Part shown: positions 1 to 5,293 of the stretch, piece after piece
Position numbering within the stretch: the first letter of the stretch is position 1
Layout: each line of letters opens with the position of its first letter
Assembly: GCA_036403035.1 (NCBI GenBank)
Contig: DASWRT010000491.1
Span: forward strand, 1 to 12,715
DNA: 12,715 nucleotides
Origin: DASWRT01 sp036403035
GTDB lineage: Bacteria; Pseudomonadota; Alphaproteobacteria; ATCC43930; CGMCC-115725
Direction of reading: 5' to 3'
Translations under genes and position numbers: made by a program
The notes under the pieces: generated by a model
The model's input: only the letters and a program-made list of their open reading frames with translations
Database searches by the model: none
What the model was told of the DNA's origin: nothing

Positions 1-10
1 GTCGCAACGG

Positions 11-433
11 ATGACGACGACGACCCGACGCATCGACCACCACGCGGCGCTCATCTACACGATGGTGCTCGTCTCCGCCGCCGACCAGAACATGACCGAC
101 GCCGAGATGTCGGTGATCGGCGACATCGTCGGGCATCTGCCGGTCTTCAACAATTACGACCGCAACCGGCTCGGCGAGACGCTGCGGGCGTGCGGCGACC
201 TGATGGATCGCGAGAACGGGCTCGACGAAGCGCTGGCGGCGATCGAGGAAGCGCTGCCGCCGAAGCTGCGCGAGACAGCCTACGCGGTCGCCTGCGACGT
301 CGTCGCCGCCGACAACCAAGCGAGCCAGGAGGAGCTGCGGCTCCTGGAGATCCTGCGCGACCATCTGCATATCGACCGCCTCGTCGCGGTGGCGATCGAG
401 CGGGCGACGCGAGCCCGGTTCGCACGGCTCTGA
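11..433 (+). CDS. TerB-like (tellurite resistance TerB / DUF533 type) small protein
   Basis: A 140-residue, largely helical protein resembling the TerB family. TerB domains are all-helical, carry acidic surface patches thought to bind metal, and occur in tellurite-resistance operons and in many stress contexts; the biochemical role of the stand-alone form is not settled. The sequence shows two similar acidic helical motifs, AADQNMTDAEMSVI at about residues 23-36 and AADNQASQEELRLLEIL at about 99-115, each followed after a few residues by H-L. This is the internal repetition expected of TerB. There is no signal peptide or membrane segment, so it is probably cytoplasmic. The ATG at 11 is the first in frame; only 10 bases precede it here, so an upstream start cannot be excluded. 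nudC starts 17 bp after its stop codon, so the two are probably co-transcribed. No other ter genes are visible, so a tellurite function is not supported by context. Confidence 0.75.
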   Translation: MTTTTRRIDHHAALIYTMVLVSAADQNMTDAEMSVIGDIVGHLPVFNNYDRNRLGETLRACGDLMDRENGLDEALAAIEEALPPKLRETAYAVACDVVAADNQASQEELRLLEILRDHLHIDRLVAVAIERATRARFARL

Positions 434-450
434 GCGGCGGCGGCGACCGG

Positions 451-1395
451 ATGCGCTTGGGTCAACCGCGCAACTTCTACGACGAGCCGTTCCTCGACCG
501 CGCCGGGCTGCGCCGGGGCGACCCGCACTGGCTGGCCGAGCGGTTCGCCGACCCGGCGGCGCGGCTCGTCCCGGTCTGGCGCAGCCAGAACCTGTTCCGG
601 CGGGAGAGCCTGGAGCCGGTGCTGCTGCCGCCCGGCACGATCGCGGTCTCGGTCGAAGAGACGGTGCTGCTCGGCATCGACGCCGCCGGGGACGGCGCCG
701 CGTACTTCGCCGTCGACCTGTCGGGGCACGAGGCGCCGCCGCTCGATCTGCTCTCGGAAAGCCTGACGGCCTCGTCGGCCGCGGCCGGCGAGATCGAGTT
801 CCGCGACCTTCGCGCGGTCGGGCCGCTGCTGCCGCGCGAGCAGGGCGCGCTGCTCGCCTACGCTCGCGCCATGGCCTACTGGCACGCGCGGCACCGGTTC
901 TGCGGCGTCTGCGGCAGCGCGACGCTGAGCGCCGAGGCAGGGCACGTCCGCCGCTGCACCAACCCGGCCTGCGCCGCCTCGCACTTCCCGCGCACAGATC
1001 CGGCGGTGATCATGCTGGTGACCGACGGCACGCGCTGCCTGCTCGGCCGCCAGCCGCAATGGCCGGCCGGCATGCACTCGACGCTGGCCGGCTTCGTCGA
1101 GCCGGGCGAGAGCCTGGAGGCGGCGGTGGCGCGCGAGGTCAAGGAGGAGACCGGTATCGAGGTGACGGACGTCGCCTACCACTCCTCGCAGCCCTGGCCC
1201 TTCCCCTGCTCGATCATGCTGGGCTTCCACGCCCGCGCGACGACGACGCGGATCGAAGTCGACCCGCGCGAGTTGCAACAGGCGGCATGGTACGAACGCG
1301 ACTGGATCCTCGCCCACCAGGACGACGACGAGTTCCGCCTGCCGCGCAAGGACAGCATCGCACGGCGGCTGATCGAGGATTGGCTGGGGAGGTAG
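451..1395 (+). CDS. nudC: NADH pyrophosphatase NudC (Nudix hydrolase with zinc ribbon)
   Basis: A 314-residue NudC-family hydrolase. The family cleaves NADH or NAD to NMN(H) and AMP and, in E. coli, removes NAD caps from RNA in the cytoplasm. The N-terminal part (about 1-145) is the variable NudC-like domain. A zinc ribbon follows, with C151-x2-C154 and C169-x4-C174. The Nudix box fits GX5EX7REUXEEXGU exactly: G214, E220, R228-E229, E232-E233, G235. Ten residues further on is SQPWPFP (246-252 from the second S), the signature that separates NudC from other Nudix proteins. The ATG at 451 was chosen because it lies 17 bp after the TerB stop and gives a normal family N-terminus; the frame stays open upstream to 190 but that stretch only overlaps the TerB gene. 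The stop (TAG) lies 4 bp from the end of the convergent toxin gene, leaving no room for a terminator between them. Confidence 0.95.
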   Translation: MRLGQPRNFYDEPFLDRAGLRRGDPHWLAERFADPAARLVPVWRSQNLFRRESLEPVLLPPGTIAVSVEETVLLGIDAAGDGAAYFAVDLSGHEAPPLDLLSESLTASSAAAGEIEFRDLRAVGPLLPREQGALLAYARAMAYWHARHRFCGVCGSATLSAEAGHVRRCTNPACAASHFPRTDPAVIMLVTDGTRCLLGRQPQWPAGMHSTLAGFVEPGESLEAAVAREVKEETGIEVTDVAYHSSQPWPFPCSIMLGFHARATTTRIEVDPRELQQAAWYERDWILAHQDDDEFRLPRKDSIARRLIEDWLGR

Positions 1396-1399
1396 GCGC

Positions 1400-1795
1400 T
1401 TATGGATGCTCGAAGCCGGGAAGCCGCAGGGCTTTCCGGTCGAATGTCAGAGTTCGACGGCAACCTGCCCGGGTATTGAGCGCGCCGATCAGGGCGTCAG
1501 CAAATGTCCCCTGCCCGTCCCGCAGAGCGATAAATGCTGCAAAGACTTCCTGCTCGTCTTCAACGAAAAGATTCTCGATCTGCAACACGCGCTCAACTGC
1601 CGCCGCGATCTCTCCGGCTTCAAGACCGTAGCTGCGTTCGAGCACCCATGCCGTCTCCACCATCACCACAACGCTGACGAAACCGGGATCGCGTATCGAC
1701 AGCTGGTTCTCGAACACATCGTTCGCGATGGCGGATTGCTTCGGGTCGTCCTGTGTAATGAAACGGACGAGGATGTTCGTGTCGAGCCCGATCAC
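1400..1795 (-). CDS. vapC: VapC-family PIN-domain toxin (ribonuclease)
   Basis: A 131-residue single PIN domain. VapC toxins are Mg-dependent RNases that cut specific tRNA or rRNA sites and are blocked by their paired antitoxin. The four PIN acidic residues are present: D5 in GLDTNILVRF, E47 in VVMVETAW, D100 in FADALIG, and D119 in TFDRKALRL. The active site therefore looks intact and the length is normal for VapC. The start is a GTG whose first base is at 1795; it overlaps the antitoxin stop as GTGA, so translation is probably coupled. Two purine-rich tracts upstream (GGAGGG and AGGCAAG on the minus strand) lie inside the antitoxin gene and could aid initiation. The gene ends tail-to-tail with nudC. 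Target RNA cannot be predicted. It is chromosomal here and could be an integrated accessory module. Confidence 0.9.
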   Translation of the reverse strand: MIGLDTNILVRFITQDDPKQSAIANDVFENQLSIRDPGFVSVVVMVETAWVLERSYGLEAGEIAAAVERVLQIENLFVEDEQEVFAAFIALRDGQGTFADALIGALNTRAGCRRTLTFDRKALRLPGFEHP

Positions 1796-2040
1796 CGCGG
1801 CTTGCCTGCGGCACCCTCCGCAATCGCCTCATCCATTTCCTCGATCGTCACGGGCGGACCGCTATGCGCGACGAAACCGCGGAGCGCCGATGCCGGTAGC
1901 TTGGGCAGGAGCACCACGCTGCCGTTCGGATGGATGAAGAACTTGACGCGATCACCGGGCTTGAGATGCAGGTGATCGCGAACAGCCTTCGGTATCGTCG
2001 CCTGCCCCTTTGCCGTAATTGCCGATTCCACGTCACACAC
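1792..2040 (-). CDS. vapB: AbrB/MazE-fold antitoxin paired with the VapC toxin
   Basis: An antitoxin of 82 residues in the form annotated here. A SpoVT/AbrB-type swapped-hairpin DNA-binding domain covers about residues 5-47 and shows the family pattern SAITAKGQATIPKAVRDHL, then KPGDRVKFF. The C-terminal tail VTIEEMDEAIAEGA (64-77) is the usual toxin-binding segment. It should neutralise the toxin and, alone or as a complex, repress its own operon. There is no ATG in frame. GTG at 2040 is preferred because it falls immediately after a 9-bp inverted repeat and a promoter-like sequence. GTG at 2031 would begin MESAITAKGQ and is equally family-like. The longest possible start, a GTG at 2109, would make the operator coding and add 23 residues with no family character. 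The spacing to a possible GAG ribosome-binding site is about 10-12 bases, a little long. The stop overlaps the toxin start by 4 bases. Confidence 0.85.
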   Translation of the reverse strand: MCDVESAITAKGQATIPKAVRDHLHLKPGDRVKFFIHPNGSVVLLPKLPASALRGFVAHSGPPVTIEEMDEAIAEGAAGKPR

Positions 2041-2068
2041 CGTATTACATTTCTCGATTTGTAATACG
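2041..2068. promoter_or_regulatory. Inverted-repeat operator of the toxin-antitoxin module
   Basis: A perfect 9-bp inverted repeat, CGTATTACA at 2041-2049 and TGTAATACG at 2060-2068, separated by 10 bases. The half-site centres are about 19-20 bp apart, roughly two helical turns, as expected for a dimeric AbrB-fold repressor. It abuts the preferred GTG start at 2040 and overlaps the proposed -10 box. The site is AT-rich against a GC-rich background. It is inferred to be the autoregulatory binding site; the palindrome itself is seen directly. Confidence 0.7.
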
Positions 2069-2094
2069 ATAGGTCGCCGGGCCGGCTGCTTCAA
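2066..2094 (-). promoter_or_regulatory. Putative promoter of the antitoxin-toxin genes
   Basis: On the minus strand there is a -35-like TTGAAG (2089-2094), a spacer of exactly 17 bp, and a -10-like TATCGT (2066-2071, 4 of 6 consensus positions). Transcription would begin within the inverted repeat, giving a very short leader before the GTG at 2040. It starts 25 bp after the ghrA stop, so the module can be transcribed independently of ghrA. Inferred from consensus resemblance only. Confidence 0.45.
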
Positions 2095-2118
2095 GCGTGT
2101 CCACCGCACGAACGGTGA

Positions 2119-3051
2119 TCAATACCCCACATCGTATTCGACGACATTGAGCAGCGGCCGGCCCTCGCGGCAGCGGCGGAAATTGTCGGCGACGACGCGG
2201 GCGGCGGTCGGCGGGTTGGTGATGGCGGCGGCATGCGGGGTTATCAGGATCCGCTCGTGCCGCCAGAACGGGTGTCCGGCAGGCAGCGGCTCGTCGCGGA
2301 ACACGTCGAGCACGGCCCAGGAGAGCTGCCCCGACCCCAGGGCGGGGATCAGGTCGGCCTCGGCGAGATGGCGGCCGCGCGCGGCGTTGACGAGCGCGGC
2401 GCCGCGCGGCAGGCGCGCGAAGGTCTCGCGGTTGAGGATGTTCTCGGTCTCGGGCGTCAGCGGCAAGAGGCAGACCAGGATCTCGCTGCGCGCAAGGAAC
2501 GGGGCGAGCCCGTCCGCACCGTGGAAGGACGCGACGCCCTCGACCGATTTCGGCGTGCGGCTCCAGCCGGCGACGTCGAAGCCGAGCGCGCGGAGCTTCA
2601 CCGCGGCGTCGCGCCCAAGCTCGCCCAGACCGAGTATGCCGACGCAGCGCTCCGACGCATTCGGCTGCGGCAGCTCGCGCCAGATCCCGGCGCGCTGCTG
2701 CATCGCGTACTCCGGCTCCTGCCGGTGCAGACGCAGCACCTGCATCAGCACGTACTCGCTCATCGCGACCGTCATGTAGGGGTCGACGAGCCGGACGAGC
2801 GGCACATGCCGCGGCAGGTCCGGATCGGCGAGGATGTGGTCGACGCCGGCGCCGAGCGATGCGATCAGCCGGAGGTTCGGGAGCGAGGCGAGCAGGCCCG
2901 GCTGCGGGCGCCAGACCAGCGCGAACTCGATCTCGGCGGGATCGCCGATCTCGGGCCAGACGCGGAACTCAAGCTCGGGCATCTCGCGGGCGAGCGCCTC
3001 GCGCCAACGCTCGGCGCTGTCGCTGGAGGAGGAGCGGAAGAGGACGGCCAT
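2119..3051 (-). CDS. ghrA: GhrA-like D-2-hydroxyacid dehydrogenase (glyoxylate/hydroxypyruvate reductase A type)
   Basis: A 310-residue NAD(P)-dependent 2-hydroxyacid dehydrogenase, cytoplasmic. GhrA enzymes reduce glyoxylate to glycolate and hydroxypyruvate to glycerate with NADPH. The Rossmann glycine motif GLGELG is at 141-146. The catalytic triad of the family is present: R225 in NAARG, E254 in RDEPLP, H273 in TPHAAAIT. W163-S-R-T follows the cofactor-binding strand, as in E. coli GhrA, and the C-terminus ends in GY like that protein. The ATG at 3051 gives the normal N-terminus (MAVLFRSS); the frame is open 52 codons further upstream, but that part runs into the intergenic repeat and has no family character. 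No clear Shine-Dalgarno sequence precedes the ATG. The gene lies downstream of yejF on the same strand but is separated from it by the palindromic element at 3122-3345. The exact substrate is uncertain. Confidence 0.88.
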   Translation of the reverse strand: MAVLFRSSSSDSAERWREALAREMPELEFRVWPEIGDPAEIEFALVWRPQPGLLASLPNLRLIASLGAGVDHILADPDLPRHVPLVRLVDPYMTVAMSEYVLMQVLRLHRQEPEYAMQQRAGIWRELPQPNASERCVGILGLGELGRDAAVKLRALGFDVAGWSRTPKSVEGVASFHGADGLAPFLARSEILVCLLPLTPETENILNRETFARLPRGAALVNAARGRHLAEADLIPALGSGQLSWAVLDVFRDEPLPAGHPFWRHERILITPHAAAITNPPTAARVVADNFRRCREGRPLLNVVEYDVGY

Positions 3052-3121
3052 GATGGGCGGCAGAATGGCCGGTGCGGGCTGATGTGGGAAGAGGCGGGAT
3101 GCGGGGCGATGAGAGGAAACC

Positions 3122-3345
3122 TGAATCGGGGATCGGGGGGATGGTTGGGGATGAGGGGATAAAAAGAACCGGCTCAACGCAAAGGGCGCCAAGTTGGCGC
3201 GAAGCACGTAAGGTCAGGTTTCCGCGCGCCGAAGGCGCGCAATCGATTCCTTTGCGTCTTTCGCGATCCCTTTGCGCCCTTCGCCTTAAGAGGTGAGTTT
3301 CCTTTCCTACCCCCTTATCCCCAACCATCCCCGATCCCCGATTCA
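3122..3345. repeat. Palindromic intergenic element, copy A
   Basis: A nested imperfect palindrome filling most of the 307-bp gap between yejF and ghrA. The outer arms are 3122-3158 and 3311-3345. Both begin, read inward, with TGAATCGGGGATCGGGG, then ATGGTTGGGGAT and AGGGG; they differ by a 2-base gap and about one substitution. The inner arms are 3176-3213 and 3249-3287, made of CGCAAAG/CGCGAAG/GGGCGC units. At the centre is a perfect 7-bp hairpin, GCGCGCC GAA GGCGCGC (3224-3240). All three layers share a centre near 3232-3233, so the whole is one folded unit rather than separate repeats. The rest of the gap (3052-3121 and 3346-3358) shows no gene or further structure. It has no credible ORF. 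The element resembles a dispersed intergenic repeat or a non-autonomous mobile element; function is unknown. Confidence 0.85.
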
Positions 3346-3358
3346 AGTTCCCTATCTC

Positions 3359-4990
3359 CTACATCCGCACCGCCGCGGTCTCGACCGCCTCGATGTTGAA
3401 TGCGGCGGCCATCAGGGCGGCGGTGTAGGGGTGTTCGGGGGCGGCGAAGATGCGTTCGGCGGTGCCGCTCTCGACGATCCGTCCGTCCTTCATCACGATC
3501 ACGTCGCTGGCGAGCGCGCGGACCACCTTGAGGTCGTGGCTGATGAAGAGATAGGCGAGGCGGTGGCGCTGCTGCAACTCGCGCAGCAGGTCGACGATCT
3601 GCGCCTGTACCGACATGTCGAGCGCCGAGGTCGGTTCGTCGAGCACGACGAAGCGCGGCTTCAGGACCAGCGCGCGGGCGATCGCGATGCGCTGCCGCTG
3701 GCCGCCGGAGAATTCGTGCGGGTAGCGGTGCATCGCGGCCGGGTCGAGCCCGACTTCCTCCAGCGCGGCGGCGATCACGGCGCGGCGCTCGGCGCCGGGC
3801 GTGCCGATCCGGTGCACGCGCAACCCTTCCTCGACGATCTGGCCGACCGAGAGGCGCGGCGACAGGCTGGAGAACGGGTCCTGGAAGACGACCTGCATCT
3901 CGCGCCGCAGGGGGCGGAGTGCGGCGTTGCCGAGGGGCTGGAGGTCGCGGCCGAGATAGGCGATGCGCCCGCGGCTCTCCTGAAGCCGCAGCAGGGCGAG
4001 GCCGAGCGTCGTCTTGCCCGAGCCGGACTCGCCGACGACGCCCAGCGTCTCGCCCTCGCGCACGGTCAGGGCGACGTCGTCGACCGCCTTGACGTAGCCT
4101 TTCGTCCGGCGCAGCACGCCGGACTTTATCGGGAACCAGACGCGGACGCCGTCCGCCTCCAGGATCACCGGCGGCGGGCTGGGCGGGGCGGGCGGGCGGC
4201 CTTTCGGCTCGGCGGCGAGCAGGCGTTGCGTGTACGGGTGGCGGGGACGGTCGAACACCTCCTCCACCGGCCCGGCCTCGACGATCTCGCCGTGGGTCAT
4301 CACGCAGACGCGGTCGGCGAGCTTGCGGACGATGCCGAGATCGTGGGTGATGAACAGGATCGCCATCCCGAAGCGCGCCTGAAGATCCTTCAGCAGCTTC
4401 AGGATCTGCGCCTGGATCGTCACGTCGAGCGCGGTCGTCGGCTCGTCGGCGATCAGCAGGTCGGGCTCATTGGCGAGCGCCATCGCGATCATCACGCGCT
4501 GCCGCTGCCCGCCGGAGAGCTGGTGCGGGTAGGCGCCGAGCCGCTCCTCCGGCCGCGGCAGGCCGACGAGGCGCAGCAGCTCCAGCGTGCGGGCCCGCGC
4601 CGCCTGGGCGCCCATCCGCTTGTGCAGGAGCAGCGCCTCGCCGATCTGCTTCTCGATCGTGTGCAGCGGGTTGAGGCTCGTCATCGGCTCCTGGAACACC
4701 ATCGCCGCCCGCGCGCCGCGCACCGCCTGAAGCGTCGCGCGCGGCGCGCCGACCAGTTCCTCGCCGTCGAAGACGACGCTGCTGCCGGGGCCGTGATGGG
4801 CTGCCGGATAAGGCAGGAGTTGCAGGATGGAGAGGGCGGTGACCGACTTGCCGGAGCCGGACTCGCCGACCAAGGCCAAGGTCTCGCCGCGGTTCAGGTC
4901 AAAGGAAACGCCGCGAACGGCCTCGACCTTGCGGTCGCCACTGCCGAAGGTGACCGATAGATCGCGAACCGAGAGGAGCGGAGTGGACAT
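3359..4990 (-). CDS. yejF: YejF: duplicated ATP-binding protein of the Yej oligopeptide ABC importer
   Basis: A 543-residue cytoplasmic protein with two fused ABC ATPase domains, which together power the YejABEF peptide importer (in enterobacteria this system takes up microcin C and other peptides). Domain 1 has Walker A GESGSGKS (42-49), Q-loop Q100, signature LSGGQ (158-162), Walker B LLIADE (178-183) and switch H216. Domain 2 has Walker A GESGSGKT (320-327), Q-loop Q370, signature FSGGQ (427-431), Walker B VVLDE (448-452) and switch H485. Both sites look catalytically complete. A proline-rich linker (267-274) joins them, and each half ends with the HPYT oligopeptide-ATPase motif (251-254 and 520-523). 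The ATG at 4990 was chosen; a GTG at 4993 and a TTG at 5002 are in frame just upstream. No good Shine-Dalgarno sequence is visible, and a repeat tract begins 10 bp upstream of the ATG. It is separated from yejE by about 300 bp. Confidence 0.95.
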   Translation of the reverse strand: MSTPLLSVRDLSVTFGSGDRKVEAVRGVSFDLNRGETLALVGESGSGKSVTALSILQLLPYPAAHHGPGSSVVFDGEELVGAPRATLQAVRGARAAMVFQEPMTSLNPLHTIEKQIGEALLLHKRMGAQAARARTLELLRLVGLPRPEERLGAYPHQLSGGQRQRVMIAMALANEPDLLIADEPTTALDVTIQAQILKLLKDLQARFGMAILFITHDLGIVRKLADRVCVMTHGEIVEAGPVEEVFDRPRHPYTQRLLAAEPKGRPPAPPSPPPVILEADGVRVWFPIKSGVLRRTKGYVKAVDDVALTVREGETLGVVGESGSGKTTLGLALLRLQESRGRIAYLGRDLQPLGNAALRPLRREMQVVFQDPFSSLSPRLSVGQIVEEGLRVHRIGTPGAERRAVIAAALEEVGLDPAAMHRYPHEFSGGQRQRIAIARALVLKPRFVVLDEPTSALDMSVQAQIVDLLRELQQRHRLAYLFISHDLKVVRALASDVIVMKDGRIVESGTAERIFAAPEHPYTAALMAAAFNIEAVETAAVRM

Positions 4991-5000
4991 CACATAGGTC

Positions 5001-5050
5001 AACCGCAGAGGACGCGGAGAGCCGCGGAGAGCCGCGGATAAAAAAAGAAC
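5001..5050. repeat. CGCAGAGG-type tract with tandem decamer, abutting the yejF start
   Basis: A short repeat tract beginning AACCGCAGAGGACGCGGAG. It contains a direct repeat of period 10, GCGGAGAGCC at 5014-5023 and 5024-5033, followed by a partial third unit GCGG (5034-5037). It ends in GGATAAAAAAAGAAC, almost the same as the GGATAAAAAGAAC that follows the G-rich left arm in copy A. Its units resemble the CGCAAAG units of the two palindromes. No matching opposite arm was found nearby, so it may be a solo or decayed half-element next to copy B. It occupies the position where the yejF ribosome-binding site would be. Confidence 0.6.
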
Positions 5051-5055
5051 ACCAT

Positions 5056-5282
5056 GAAGGGAGATCGGGGAGATGATTGGGGATCGGGGGGATAAAAAGA
5101 CTCACGCTTTAACGCGAAAGACGCAAAGAGAACGCGACGGTCGCAAAGGGCATGACTGCGCGCCTGCGGCGTGCGAAAAATCTTACCTTCGCGTCCTTTG
5201 CCAAGCCTTTGCGTCCTTCGCGTTAGGGCGTTCTCTTTTTCATTATCCCCTCGATCCCCAAACATCCCCCCGATCCCCCTTC
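5056..5282. repeat. Palindromic intergenic element, copy B
   Basis: The second copy of the nested palindrome, in the 303-bp gap between yejE and yejF. The outer arms are 5056-5095 and 5243-5282. Read inward, both run GAAGGG-GATCGGGG-GAT, then TTGGGGATCG and GGGGATAA, with only a few mismatches. The inner arms are 5110-5149 and 5186-5225; both begin TAACGCGAA-GACGCAAAG. The centre is GCGCGCC TGC GGCGTGC (5158-5174), a 7-bp stem with one G-T pair. The plan is the same as copy A, but the centre and its right flank match copy A better when A is reverse-complemented, so the copies are probably inverted relative to each other. Together with the tract at 5001-5050 it fills the whole gap; there is no room for a gene. 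Confidence 0.85.
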
Positions 5283-5293
5283 CCTATCGTCGC

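Noticed and set aside
190..450. Upstream extension of nudC to 190
   Set aside because: It overlaps the TerB gene out of frame and is Arg/Gly/Ala-rich; the ATG at 451 gives a normal NudC N-terminus.
3052..3207. 52-codon upstream extension of ghrA
   Set aside because: It translates part of the palindromic element and spacer, is Pro/Ser-rich and not family-like.
3293..4960. Plus-strand open frame of 555 codons opposite yejF
   Set aside because: It is antisense to a clear double ABC ATPase, is dominated by R, A, E, D, H and Q as expected from reading GC-rich codons backwards, and has no family features.
3359..4990. yejF as the cargo of a composite transposon bounded by copies A and B
   Set aside because: The copies are opposed, but yejF is the expected partner of yejABE in its usual order, no transposase is present and no target-site duplication was seen.
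3122..5282. CRISPR array as an explanation of the repeats
   Set aside because: Only two large, palindromic, inverted copies 1.9 kb apart with a gene between them; there are no regularly spaced short repeats.
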